Translations under genes and position numbers: made by a program | Assembly (NCBI RefSeq): GCF_000372725.1 | Contig: NW_005200507.1 | Span: 1 to 64,000 of the forward strand | Direction: 5' to 3' | DNA from: Emiliania huxleyi CCMP1516 | Taxonomy: Eukaryota; Haptophyta; Isochrysidales; Noelaerhabdaceae | DNA length: 64,000 bases | The notes under the pieces: generated by a model | Seen by the model: the letters and a program-made list of their open reading frames with translations, nothing else | Told to the model about the DNA's origin: nothing | Databases searched by the model: none | Shown here: piece after piece, positions 20,124 through 31,757 of the stretch | Numbering within the stretch: the first letter of the stretch is position 1 | Layout: the number at the start of each line of letters is the position of its first letter

Positions 20124-22571
20124 TCACCGTTGTATTCCGCCGGCGGCGGACCCGCCACCGCACAGACCGCACGAGCGGCGGCAAGAGCGCTCCATGAAGC
20201 CCGGGTTGCGGCTGCATTCGCCAGCGCCTGCCCACCCCGCGCACGCCTCGCCCGCGTCGTCGCCGCAAGGCTGCCCGCCGCCCGCGGCCGACGCCACGGC
20301 GCCGTCGGCCGGAGTGAGCAGCAGCTCGGCGAGCGGTCGGGACAGCGACACCTGCGCGGGGCGGGAGGGGGGAGTGCGGGCGTCGAGAAGGCGGGGGAGA
20401 GGGGGGGTGGGTGGGCGAGAGAGCTGATTGGGCAAAGGCCGGGTGGGGCAGGGCCGGAGGGGGGCGGGGCGCGCGCCGTGAGCGACTCCTCTGCTCGCTC
20501 GCCGGGGCGGAGCGTCGCCGGAGTGAAGTTGAAGGTCCCGCGCAGCACGGCGAGCGCCGCCTGTGGGACGGGCCAGGGTCGGGTCAGGGACCTGACCTGG
20601 ACCTGATGCCTGTACCTGTACCTGTCTGGGGGAGCGGAGCGCGGCGAGCGCCTCGGGTAAGGGACTGGGTCTGGGTCAGGGTTGGGTTCGGGTTCGGCGA
20701 GCGCCGCCTTTGCGAAGCACGAGCCGTGCGCCTCGAGCTTGGCGGGCGAGAGCGAGGAGAGGAGCGAGCGCCACACCTTGGTCTCCCACAAATGGACGGC
20801 GTACCTGGCGCCAGGGGGGGAGGGTCAGGAGGTAGGGAGCGTGGTTCTGGTCATGGTTGGTGAGGGGGCAGGGTGAGGGGGCAGGGTGAGGCGTCAGGGT
20901 GCGGGGCTGCTCCTCCCTCGGCGCACCCTCCGCGCAGCAAGCACCGCTCGCTCCGGTAGAGCTGGGCCACCCCCCACGGGTTCCACGGCGGCCAGTAAAA
21001 GGCGCCGTACGCGAGCACCCGCACCGAGGAGGGCGCCTATAGGAAGGTTCCGAGAAGGCTCGTGGAAGGCTCCTGCAGGGATGTAGCAGCCGCACCGAGG
21101 AGGGCGCCGCCGCCGCGAGCCGCGACGGCAGCCGGACGGAGAAGCCGTTCCAGACCGCGTCCGAAAAGGCGCGGTACGCCTCGTACCACTCGCGGAAGAA
21201 GGAGTGGTTGCGCGGCGTGAGCATGAGGGCGTTGCCGACGCCGATGGAGCCGCCGACCCCCTCGTGCGCGAGCGTGGCCTGCGGGGCGGGTCGCGGGATG
21301 GACGGGTGGTGGACGGGTGGTGGACGGTGGTGGGACGGGTGGTAGACGGGTGGTGGACGGGTGGTGGACGGGTGGTGGACGGGTGGTGGACGGTGGTGGT
21401 GGACGGGTGGTGGACGGGTGGTGGACGGGTGGTGGACGGGTGGTGGACGGTGGTGGTGGACGGGTGGTGGACGGTGGTGGTGGACGGGTGGGTGTGGTGG
21501 CCTGGCCCGGCGCCGCCGCAGAGAGGAGCGGCGCGAGCGGCCGCAGGAGGAGGACGTCGAGGTCGAGGTAGATGCCGCCGAAGGAGAGAAGCACCTGGCG
21601 CACGCCTCGGAGAGACGGCTCGGGGCAGGGAGAGGGCCGGCGGAGGGAGAGGGCCGGCGGAGGGAGGACGCGCGGGGCGGCGAGGCGGGGCGGCGAGAGG
21701 ACGCCTCGAGGCGGAGGACGTCGGCCTGGTGCGCAAACTTGCGGACGGGGCGCCCAAAGACGCTCGTCGGCGCCACGACCTTGCGCAGCGCGAGGGAGGG
21801 CTTGGCCGCCTCCCACCACTCCCCGCTCGGCTCATGCGCGTAGTAAAAGTAGGTTGCGACGGGCGCCGCGGCGTGCTGCGCGGCGGCGATGACGAGGTGG
21901 TGGACGAGCCCAAAGGGCTTGCCGCCAAAGTCGGCGGAGAGGCCAAAGATGAAGTGCAGCAGCCTCGGCACGGCCGCTGCGGACGAGGCCGCGCCGCCCG
22001 CGCCACCGTCTTTCCCGCCCGCCTCCTCCTCGCCCTCGCCAGCGCACCACAGCCGCGCCTCGTCCACGAGCGCCGCCGCGTCGGACCGCACCGAGACCAG
22101 CTCGATCGACGCCTCCGCATCGGTGGCGGCGCTCGGCAGCGGGCAGTCGAGAACGAGCTGCTCCCACGCGCGTGCGGGCCACCGCCGCTCGAGGCGGCAC
22201 GACGGCGCGTCGGCGGCGGCGGAGCGTACGGCGAGCTGCAGCTCGGCCGCCGGGAGGGTGTCGGTGCCGTCGGCGGCGCGCACGAAGGCGCTGAAGCGAA
22301 GCCTGCACGGCTGGGCGAGCGGCACGCGCTGCCGGAGCCAGGACAGCTCCCAGCGGTTGGGCGATGCACGCAGCAGCGCCGACGCCCCGCCGCTGCGCGC
22401 CACGGTGCTCGGCGCCGGCCGGATGCAGCCGGCCGCCGCGCAGCCAGCCGCCCAGCCGCCGCGGACGCGTTCTTGGAACCCGGGGTTGGCGAGGAGGTTA
22501 ATCTTCGTCCCGGGATATGGCAGTCCCCCCGGCCGTTCGCGCGCCCCCCAAAAAACCCGAGGGGCGTTCAA
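20124..22571 (-). CDS. GT32-like glycosyltransferase with N-terminal carbohydrate-module-like region and C-terminal ShK domain
   Basis: Exons in order: about 22520-21705 (5' end uncertain), 21594-21502, 21278-21108, 21036-20945, 20804-20708, 20570 to about 20520, and 20351-20124. The N-terminal part opens NLLANPGFQERVRGGW, the usual start of a CBM4/9-like jelly roll. The catalytic part has LLHFIFGLSADFGGKPFGLV, ADVLRLE spliced to VLLSFGGIYLDLDVLLLRPL with the DxD metal-sugar motif, and VGNALMLTPRNHSFF, matching the GT32 (Gly_transf_sug) layout. The last exon encodes a six-cysteine ShK domain (ACAGWAGAGECSRNPGFM, then CRRSCGLC). Enzymes of this type act in the Golgi; a leader exon was not found, and the ORF begins at a non-ATG codon, so an upstream exon is missing. 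Three introns carry strong direct repeats. The exact donor of the last intron is unresolved. Confidence 0.75.
20571..20707 (-). repeat. GC-AG intron flanked by 15-bp direct repeat
   Basis: AG|GCGGCGCTCGCCG spans the donor (exon ...AAAG then intron) and again the acceptor (intron ...ACAG then exon). Splicing gives SCFAKAALAVLRGTFNF without gain or loss. Confidence 0.8.
21037..21107 (-). repeat. GC-AG intron flanked by 23-bp direct repeat
   Basis: The first 23 nt of this 71-bp intron (21085-21107) match the first 23 nt of the next exon (21014-21036) with one mismatch. The shared start is GCGCCCTCCTCGGTGCGG. Splicing gives RLAAAAPSSVRVLAYGAFYW. Confidence 0.88.
21279..21501 (-). repeat. Minisatellite intron of the GT32-like gene
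   Basis: On the plus strand the intron is built of GGTGGACGGGTGGT and GGTGGACGGTGGTG units, more than ten copies. Its borders share CAG|GCCAC (8 bp) at donor and acceptor. Confidence 0.85.
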
Positions 22572-23314
22572 ATTCGCAACCAGGAGATGACGGCCCCCTC
22601 GAGCGTTTCACAAACAAAAAAATTCAAAAACCTTCCCCCAGTTGGGCTCCCAGGGTCCCAGTTCCCCCACACATCCGGAGGGAGGTTAGGGCATTAGTTC
22701 TTTGGGTGCCAGTTTCCCCCCCCCCCCCCCCCCGCCCCCCCCCCGCACCCAAGTTGCCAAGGTGCCAAGGTGCCACAAACAACAGCACAGCAACATACCT
22801 AAAACAGCAGAACCAAGGTAGGTAGGTAGAAAGGTGAAGAACAGCCAGGCTCAGGCTGGACACCAGCGCGGTATGGGTGGACGCTAGACAGATGATGACG
22901 ACACGCACGAGCGACACACAGACACAAACAGGCTCACAAGACACACAGCCAGCTGGCTGCCACACACCCTGAGTTGGCGTACACATAACTCAAGGCCACA
23001 TCCTCCCTGTCGCCCCCCCCAGCACTCCAAGGTGCCAAGAGAACAAACAAGGGCACAACAAACAACAGACGACAGGAAGTGACATGCAAGGCTAGAGCAC
23101 ACCGCTCCGCCTCTAGCAATCTCGCCGGCCGGCAAGGCACGGACGAGACCGTGTGTGGGGTCTAGTGAGGTGTCTATGGACGCCCTCCTCACAGGCTAGC
23201 TGCCTACTGCTAGCCGCCTAGCCCTATCTCGCACTCACGGGCAGTGACAATTCAATGGGTGAGTGTTTGCGAGCTGAGGCGCGTGGGCTAAATCTAGGCC
23301 GCACGTCGTGGCAC
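22572..23314. other. Spacer with a poly-C tract
   Basis: A C run interrupted by single Gs lies at about 22717-22745. No gene supported. The first 100 bp may hold the missing 5' exon of the GT32-like gene, but none is recognisable. Confidence 0.4.
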
Positions 23315-24064
<750 letters not shown>

Positions 24065-24182
24065 GCGATGGCAGGGAAGGGCAGGGCAGCCGCGAGCGGC
24101 AAGTGGCGTCGGCAACGCGGCGAGGACACGATGGTGACGCCCACAGCGCAGCGTGCGCGGCAGCAGCGACGCCGGCGGCCCC

Positions 24183-24790
24183 ACGCCGCATCAGCGGCGA
24201 CCTGAGTGAGTCAGGCTGCGCTGCACAGCCTGCTGAGCACGCTCCCGACGAGCGTCGCGCCCCGCGGGCCCGCCGCAGGCGACGCGGGCGGCGAGCCGAT
24301 GCGCGTGTCGTAGGCGTAGGCAGCGCTGGCGAAGCGAGGCGGCCGGCGCCGGCCCCCGCAGGCGGTTGCAGCGAGAGGAGCGAGTCAAAAGACACTGTTG
24401 AAAGGTTGGAGAGCAGCCTGCCGTCGAGCAGCGCGCCGCGCAAGCCCGCTGCCGGCGACCCGATCGAGAGCTCGTAGTCATGGTAGTATTCAGCGCGCCA
24501 TCGCACCCGAGACGGCCCGCCCTGGCCCTGTCGGCCTTCCCAGACACCTTGTCGAGGCTGTACAGAGTGCCGAGAGCATGCTGGGCAGGCTCCCGTCGAG
24601 CGACGAGCCATGCTCGCTCGTCGCCCGCCGCGAGCTCGAAGACCCGCGCGGAGCGTCGCCGAGCCTGGCGTGCCCGCCCGCACGCCCGCGGCCGCAGGCA
24701 AGGAAGGCGAGCTTCCTGGCGTCTATGCCAAGCGCTCACATGCCAAAAGACACCTCGCAGCGCGCGTGACGTGACCGAAGCGGCACGCAC
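24183..24790 (-). pseudogene. Possible gene remnant of unknown family
   Basis: On the reverse strand, stretches with coding-like composition lie in different frames: FELAAGDERAWLVARREPAQ and HALGTLYSLDKVSGKADRA in one, and YYHDYELSIGSPAAGLRGAL and LLSNLSTVSFDSLLSLQ in another. They could not be joined by a plausible intron. It may be a decayed gene or a gene with a sequencing frameshift. Confidence 0.25.
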
Positions 24791-24892
24791 GCCTCGGCGC
24801 CGCGAGAGCAGCCGGTCGACGTCGGCACCAAGGGGGGGCGCCTCCGAACCGACAGGGACGCCGCGGCAGTAGAGAGCACTCCACCCGCCATA

Positions 24893-25035
24893 CCGTTTTT
24901 CTAAAAGAAAGAAAGAAAACAGACAAAGCCAGACGAGGGATGGGGGAGGAGGACAGGGTCCCCACCTGCACGAGCAGGATTTTGGAAGGACGATCAGGGG
25001 GACAGGTGGGGCTCTCCTGCTCCTGACAAGGGACA
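24893..25035 (-). repeat. Dispersed repeat family 1, longer form
   Basis: In reverse complement this carries CCCTGATCGTCCTTC, ATCCTGCTCG(T)GCAGGTGGGGACCCTGTCC and GTCTGTTTTC(TTTC)n. The same series occurs in the same order at about 30208-30305. It ends about 180 bp upstream of the F-box gene start. Confidence 0.7.
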
Positions 25036-25216
25036 CGACAGGCTCGCAGCGCGGTGCACGGTGGGCTCCCAACTCCACTGGCGGTCTCATCTCAGTCTAG
25101 TGACCTGCCTCCAGCTTCCCGCTGGCAGTCTTCACTACCGTTTTTCTGGCGGGTTTGCAGAAGAATTCGCCCGAAAAAAAAATCAACCTGTCGCTTGAGC
25201 TCACGGCGGTCGGCGC

Positions 25217-27665
25217 ATGAAGACTCGGCGCTCCTCGCGGCGGCCCGGTCCGGCCGAGCCGGCGGGCATCGGGTCGCTCCCCGACGAGTGCCTCGTCGAG
25301 GTCTTCCGCTCGCTCGACGTCGAGGACACGCTCAGCAACGCGGGGGTGAGCAGCCGGTGGCGGCGCGTCGCGCAGGACCCGGCGCTCTGGCAGCGCACGC
25401 GCTTCTCCTCGATCGACACGGACCGGCTGCTGAGCCACGAGGGCCACGAGGGCCACTTCCGGCTGCTCAGCCAGCCGCGCGTCGACCACACCGGCTCGTG
25501 GGCAAAGTGCGAGCGCAAGCTCGGCCGCGTCCGGCTCCTCTGCCGCTCCGTCGACCTCGACTACGTCGAGGCGGGCGAGGGCGTCTCGTACCGGCTGCTG
25601 CGCTCCATCAGCTGCCTGCAGCAGCTGCACCACCCGACCGTGGTGCCGCTGCTCCTCGTCAACGTCGACGTGCCCCGCAACCAGCTGCAGCTTTTTTACG
25701 GCGATGTGGGCACGCCGCTCGAGGTGCTGCTCAAGGCGGGGCGGGTGGCGATGGAGGACGCGCGCTGCGTGCTGCGGCAGGTGCTGCAGGCGCTCGCGCA
25801 CTGCCACGCGCAGGGCATCACCCACCGCAACCCCTAGCCAAAGGTCATCCTGCTCCAGTATGTCGGTCTTGACCGTCCGGCCCCTCACGGGTCGCCCCCG
25901 GCGGCCTCCTTTCCGGGGGAAACGCGGGAAACGGGCCCAATCCCCGACTTTCAATTCCTTAGCCTGGGGTGGTTGTACTCCGTCTCTTCTTCTTCGAGGG
26001 GGTGGGGTGGCCNNNNNNNNNNNNNNNNNNNNNNNNNNNNNNNNNNNNNNNNNNNNNNNNNNNNNNNNNNNNNNNNNNNNNNNNNNNNNNNNNNNNNNNN
26101 NNNNNNNNNNNNNNNNNNNNNNNNNNNNNNNNNNNNNNNNNNNNNNNNNNNNNNNNNNNNNNNNNNNNNNNNNNNNNNNNNNNNNNNNNNNNNNNNNNNN
26201 NNNNNNNNNNNNNNNNNNNNNNNNNNNNNNNNNNNNNNNNNNNNNNNNNNNNNNNNNNNNNNNNNNNNNNNNNNNNNNNNNNNNNNNNNNNNNNNNNNNN
26301 NNNNNNNNNNNNNNNNNNNNNNNNNNNNNNNNNNNNNNNNNNNNNNNNNNNNNNNNNNNNNNNNNNNNNNNNNNNNNNNNNNNNNNNNNNNNNNNNNNNN
26401 NNNNNNNNNNNNNNNNNNNNNNNNNNNNNNNNNNNNNNNNNNNNNNNNNNNNNNNNNNNNNNNNNNNNNNNNNNNNNNNNNNNNNNNNNNNNNNNNNNNN
26501 NNNNNNNNNNNNNNNNNNNNNNNNNNNNNNNNNNNNNNNNNNNNNNNNNNNNNNNNNNNNNNNNNNNNNNNNNNNNNNNNNNNNNNNNNNNNNNNNNNNN
26601 NNNNNNNNNNNNNNNNNNNNNNNNNNNNNNNNNNNNNNNNNNNNNNNNNNNNNNNNNNNNNNNNNNNNNNNNNNNNNNNNNNNNNNNNNNNNNNNNNNNN
26701 NNNNNNNNNNNNNNNNNNNNNNNNNNNNNNNNNNNNNNNNNNNNNNNNNNNNNNNNNNNNNNNNNNNNNNNNNNNNNNNNNNNNNNNNNNNNNNNNNNNN
26801 NNNNNNNNNNNNNNNNNNNNNNNNNNNNNNNNNNNNNNNNNNNNNNNNNNNNNNNNNNNNNNNNNNNNNNNNNNNNNNNNNNNNNNNNNNNNNNNNNNNN
26901 NNNNNNNNNNNGCACTCGGAGGCGCAGCTGCTCGAGGGGGAGCTCTCCCTGTGGGTCGCCCTCCACTTTGACTTTGCCCACCCCACCGCCGTCGACAGCC
27001 TTTTTTGCGCGCTCGCGCGCCTTTGGTGGCCCGACCTTTTCTGGGTCCACCGAGGCCTCTCGCGCCAGGGGCCACGCCCCCCCCCCCCCCACCCCCCCTC
27101 GGTGCCCGCCGACGCGCCGGGGCAGCTCTCCGCCCCACCCCACGGCTCCCCTCGCCTCCAGGTTGCGATGCTCGCCCAGTACCTCTGCGAGCTCTCGCTC
27201 CTCATCGCCGAGTGCGCCCCCCTCCGCCCCTCGCTCGTCGCCTCGGCGGCGCTCTGCCTCGCCGCCGCCTGCCTGCGCACCGGCCGCTGGACGGACGGCT
27301 CGCCGGGCGCCGCAAGCGAGGCGGTGGCGTACTGGACGCCCTTCATGGCGCAGGCCACGGGCTACAGCGCGGCGCGCCTCTCGCGGCCGCTGGAGCTGCT
27401 GCGCGCGCAGCACGCCATCGCGCACCGCGAGCTCGGCCACCTCTCGCGCCAGGCGCTCCAAGAGTACGGCGCGTCGCTCGACGCCCACTACGAGGACGCC
27501 GAGGCCGAGCCGCGCCGATTCGCGCCGCTGGCGCGCAAGTTCATCGCCTCTCGCTTCCTCGGCGCGCTGCACGTGCCGCCTTTCTCGCCGCACGCGGGCG
27601 GTGCGCTCTCCGCGTCGCTGCTCGTACACGACGAGTCGATAGAGGACGGGGCCGAGCAGTGGTGA
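25217..27665 (+). CDS. F-box / kinase-like / cyclin gene interrupted by an assembly gap
   Basis: From ATG 25217 the product has an F-box at residues 20-65 (IGSLPDECLVEVFRSL...SSRWRRVAQDPALWQ), then a kinase-like lobe (VSYRLLRSISCLQQLHHPTV, FYGDVGTPLEVLL, VLRQVLQALAHCHAQG) reaching the catalytic-loop position. There ITHRNP is followed by TAG (25835-25837) where HRDLK has its Lys, then PKVILL in frame. After 899 Ns, 26912-27665 encodes the end of a cyclin N fold (LSLWVALHFDFAHPTAVDSL) and a cyclin C fold (MLAQYLCELSLLIAECAPLR, LVASAALCLAAACL), with an intron ending at 27161. Cyclin F joins F-box and cyclin domains, so one gene is plausible, but two genes split by the gap are equally possible. 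Sequence just before the gap looks poor, so the stop may be an error. Confidence 0.6.
26013..26911. other. Assembly gap, 899 N
   Basis: Run of N. It lies inside the F-box/kinase/cyclin locus. Confidence 1.
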
Positions 27666-28230
27666 GGCAAGCCGCTAGCCAGGGCCTTCCCCCCCCCCCC
27701 CCCCGAACTCCCCCATGTCATAGAGGGCAGAGCCAGAGGCGAAGAAGTGAGAATTTGTGCATGTATCCTCGCTCTTGCCCCGACTGGTGTGTCCTGCTCA
27801 ACGCGTCAATGCTGGTGTCGAGTGTCGTCGTCATCCGCGCACCGCGGCGCGGGTGTTGACTGGTGTAGGTCTGCTGAGGTGAAGACTCAAGACTGCTCGC
27901 TCGATTAGTGTGTTCTGTATCATCGATGATTAGCGGACGAAAAAATTCTCTGTGCCAAATACAGATAGGAGAGACGAGATCGAGAGAATCGAGAACGAGA
28001 GAAAAGCACCCAGACAGGGAGCGACAGCGAGTGAGTGCTGGAGAGGGAGGACTGCAAGCCACCGCCGACACCGCGCGCCACGCCGCGCCTGCGGCGGCTC
28101 GTAGAGAGGTGACGATCGCACCACCCCCCCTCGCCCCGTGTCTGGCACGAAAGCACCCTCCGCTGCCCTCTCTCTCGCCCCCACTCTCCTCACCCCGGCA
28201 CCCACCTAGTTCCTACCCCGCGACGGCGGC
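27666..28230. other. Convergent spacer
   Basis: This separates the cyclin gene and the DnaJ gene, which converge. It has a poly-C run at 27691-27704 and is relatively AT-rich around 27880-27980. No gene seen. Confidence 0.45.
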
Positions 28231-29973
28231 CTACCGAGACTCGGCGCGCAGCTTTGTGACCAGCTCCTTCTCCTTCGTAGAGAGGGACTTTGGGATCTGT
28301 ACGTTGACCTTGATGAAGTGTGAGCCGCGCACGTTGAGGTTGTTGAGCTTGGGCGCGCCCTTGCCCTCGAGCCGGAGCGTCGCGCCCGGCTGCGTCCCCG
28401 CCGGCAGCGCCACGTCGACGGGAGAGCCGTCCACGGTGTCTATCTTGAGAGTCGAGCCGAGGATGGCGTCGAGGTACGAGACGCTCACCTGCGAGGGGAG
28501 GGGGGCGGGCCAGCCTCTACCGCGCACAGCCAAAGCCGGCGGCGGCAAGACAACGGCGGCGGCGGGGCGGCGGCGGGGCGGCGCGCCTCGGAAAAGATGT
28601 CCATGCCCTCGCGCCGGAAGCCGTTGCTCGGCGAGACCGAGAGGAAGACATACAGGTCTCCGGAGGGGCCGCCCTTTGGCCCCGCGTCGCCCTCGCCGCG
28701 CACGCGCAGCCGGTTGCCGTTCTCGACGCCGGGAGGGATCGTGACGGTGAGCTGCTTGGAGCGCTTGTTTGTGCCTCGCCCGTCGCACGAGCCGCAGTAC
28801 TTTTCGACCACCTGCGCGGAGGCGGAGGCTCTTGAGCTGGCGAGCGGGGGGGAGGGGCGGGGAGAGAGAGCGGCACCGAGCCCGAGCCGCCGCAGGTGGG
28901 GCAGCGCGACTGCTGCTGCATCCTGCCGAGGATGGTGTTGACCTGTGGGGCAGGGGAGGGGAGGGGTCAGCTTTGCCGCAGGGGGCGGGGCGGGGATAAC
29001 GGCCGGAGCGGGCGCGCCGTCTGCATCACCACTCCGCGGCCGCCGCAGGTTGTACAAGTCGTCACCTGGGAGTCGCGGCGGAGAGGGTGGGCGTTGGGGG
29101 GGGGGGGGGGTCAGGGAGAGTGGGTTAAGAGGGGTGAGGGGTAGGGGGGGGGGGGGTCCGGAGGCGTGCCGCCCGGAGGCGTGCCGAGGGAGCCCGGCTC
29201 GAGCGCCCCTTCCTGGGCGGCGGGCGGTGAGGGGGCCGGCGCACCGACGCCCCGGGCGCGACTCCCGAGCCCGCGCACGTCGCGCACGCCTCGAGCTGCG
29301 TGATGCGGATCTTCTTCTCGCCGCCGAAGAGAGCCGTCTTGAAGTCGAGCTCGAGGTCGAAGCGGAGGTCGTCGCCCTGCGTCGGCCGGTTCTGGCGCGC
29401 GCGGCCGCCGCCGCCGCCCGGCGAGCCGCCAAAGAAGGACTCGAAGATGTCGCCGAGGTCAAAGTCCTGCATGTTTGGCGCGCCCGCGGCGCCCTTGATG
29501 CCCGCCATCCCGAACTGGTCGTACCGCTGCCGCATCTCGGGGTTGGAGAGCACCTGGTACGCCTCGTTGATGGTCTGGAACTTCTCCTTGGCGTCGTCCG
29601 ACGGGTTGACGTCCGGGTGGTACTTGCGCGCCGCGGAGCGGTACGCGCGCTTGATGTCGCCGTCGTTTGCATTCCGCGCCACGCCCAGCGCCTGGTAGAG
29701 GTCCGTCTCCTGCATGGAGACGCGCCCGGCTCTCGGCGCCCGCGGCGTGGCGGCGCTCCCAGCGGCCGCGGCGCTCCCGCGCTGGCGGCCCCACGCGTGA
29801 GGCGGCGCAGCGAGCGCCAAAGGCGTCGCCGAGCGGCTCGCCTGGCGCGGCCACGGCTGCTGCCGCTGCCCGGCGTGCGCGGACCAGGCGCCAGCGGCGG
29901 TCGCGAGCAGGCTGGCGAACACGATCAGCAGCAGCCTCGGCGGAGCGAGGAGGGAATCTCTTTGCCTCAGCAT
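28231..29973 (-). CDS. dnaJ: DnaJ (type I Hsp40) with secretory/plastid-type leader
   Basis: Co-chaperone that delivers substrates to Hsp70 and stimulates its ATPase. Exons 29973-29245, 29065-29018, 28942-28877, 28811-28587 and 28488-28231 sum to 1326 nt (441 residues). The leader MLRQRDSLLAPPRLLLIVFA plus an Ala/Arg-rich stretch suggests a bipartite plastid or an ER-entry signal. The J domain has LYQALGVARNANDGDIKRAY and KYHPDVN (HPD). A Gly-rich linker follows (FGGSPGGGGGRARQ). Four CxxCxGxG-type repeats are spread over exons 1-4: CATCAGSG, CTTCGGRG, CPTCGGSG, CGSCDGRG. The C-terminal domain has VTIPPGVENGNRLRVRGEGD and ALPAGTQPGATLRLEGKGAP. Two introns have GC donors (28489-28586, 28943-29017) and two GT. 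The ATG at 29973 is the first in frame. Confidence 0.93.
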
Positions 29974-30802
29974 ACCTGGCGGCGCGTGCGCGAGCTCAGC
30001 CGCCGTGGGACGCACTGCCCCTGCTCGTGGCACCAGGCTGTGGGAGGTTCAGCGAAGGCCACAAAGAATTTTCGACCGCGCTCTAATATCTTTAGAAATC
30101 CCTGTGTCCTATACGAGAGGGGAATCCCTGGGACCCTGTCGTGTGGGTGAACCCTGCCCAGCCCCCCTCCGTGTCGCGATGCGCTCCCCGCTCCCGTTCC
30201 CCTGTGTCCCTGATCGTCCTTCACAAACAAGATCCTGCTCGCGCAGGTGGGGACCCTGTCCTTCTCCCACCCCTTGTTTGGTGTGTCCGTTTTATTTATT
30301 TATTAAAATCCCTGTGTGGTGGCGGCGTGCCGTCCTCCCATCCCTCCCTTAGGTGTAGTGTTGGCAAACAAGACACAGAGCTCACACAGAATCACAGCGG
30401 AAGGAAAGCGGCGAGTCGCAATTCCATCCCTCCCTTGCGTTCTCTGTTTTCTTTCTTTCTTTCTTTCGCAACGGAGCTAAGGCCCGGCGTAGCGGACTGC
30501 AAGAGAGTAAGCTCTGGATCATAGGCAACCTGCCGCACTTAAACTTCATGGCCCTCCAAATTCGGGTCGGAGCGTAGCGGAGTGGGGACCCGAGTTTGAA
30601 AAAGGCGACGGACGCTTGCGTCCTAGCCTCCAACAACGCCTCCCCGGCGCAGAGGGGCCCCCGGAGGGATGCTCAACCGCTCCACGCCACGCCGCTTGCG
30701 GCGGTCCCATTCCCCGCGGCGCCACTTCTTATTTTGCCGACCCATTTCACTCCGCTTCGATCACGATCTGGTGGCGCCTATAGCCTTCGACCTGAAGCAA
30801 CG
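29974..30802. repeat. Divergent intergenic region with dispersed repeat family 1, copies c and d
   Basis: This lies between the divergent DnaJ and STI1-repeat genes. From 30208 it carries the long form (CCTGATCGTCCTTC, then GCAGGTGGGGACCCTGTCC), then the 25-bp core at about 30312-30336, and a second partial copy with CATCCCTCCCTTGCGTTCTC and (TTTC)n at about 30425-30468. The 5' regulatory regions of both genes must lie here. Confidence 0.7.
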
Positions 30803-31757
30803 ATGGCCCGCCTCCTCACCTGCGTCGCCCTGATCTGCGCACCGCTCGCGGCCGAAGCCCAGTTCGGCCGCCGCAACAAGATGCAGGGCGAGGCGTCCGG
30901 CATCGCTGACGCCACGCCGCCGCCCTCGGACGTCGACATCGCGATGGCCGGCTGGGAGCAGCTCAGCCGCAACCCCGACAAGATGCAGGAGGTGATGCAG
31001 GGCATGAAGGTGGGCGCCGCTCCGCTCCTGCGCCCGCCGCCGCGACAGGCGGCGAGAGAGGCAGGAAGCGTAAGCCGCGCCTCCCGCCGCCCGCCCGCAG
31101 GACCCCGAGGTGATGGCCAAGGCGGCAGAGATGCTCAAGGACCCGCAGTACATGAAGGCCGCCAAGGCCAAGCTCGCCGAGCTCGAGGCCAAGGCCAAGG
31201 CGCGCGGGATGCTCGACGCCCAGGGCAACCCGGTGCCCGGCATGGCGACCGCCACCGCGATGGGCCAGGTTCCGGGCGGCGCGGCGGCGATGGGCGGCGC
31301 TGCGGCGATGGGCGATGCGTCGGAGTGGGAGCTGCGGAACGCGGACCGGCACAAGGCGGGCGAGCTCAACACGGCGGAGCTGGGCATGGCCAACCTGCAG
31401 CAGGCGGCGCGCGACCCGAGCGTGATGCAGGGAGTGATGGAGATGATGAAGGACCCAAACACGCGCAAGGAGGTGGAGGCGCTGATGGCGGACCCGGCCT
31501 TCAAGGCGCAGGCGCAGCAGATGATGGCAGGCGTCAAGGACAAGGTCGCCTCGATGGCACCCTCCGACATGGCGGCGATGGCGCGCTCGATGGGCCTCGA
31601 GGTGACGCCCGAGCAGATGGCGCAGGCGCAGCAGCAGATGGCGGGCATGGCCGGCGGCATGGGGATGGGCGGCGGCGGCATGGGAGGCGCCTCCGAGCTC
31701 GAGATGCTGCGGCGCGAGAACGCCGCGATGAAGCGCGCTTTGCACGACGAGCTCTGA
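30803..31757 (+). CDS. STI1-repeat (Hop/Hip-like) chaperone-binding protein with signal peptide
   Basis: Exons 30803-31009 and 31101-31757, GT-AG intron, 864 nt, 287 residues. The signal peptide is MARLLTCVALICAPLAAEA, followed by a short charged region. Three STI1-type units of helical NP/DP repeats are visible: QLSRNPDKMQEVMQ / DPEVMAKAAEMLKDPQYM, NLQQAARDPSVMQGVMEMM, and DPNTRKEVEALMADPAFKAQ. The C-terminus is Met/Gly-rich and ends with an acidic-basic helix (ELEMLRRENAAMKRAL). STI1 units in Hop, Hip and Tic40 bind Hsp70/Hsp90 or clients; the leader places this copy in the secretory path or plastid. The divergent DnaJ gene also has a leader, so both could work with the same organellar Hsp70; that is inference from location only. 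Confidence 0.78.

Noticed and set aside
25951..27629. ORFs running through the N gap
   Set aside because: The runs of X are unsequenced bases and do not support a reading frame.
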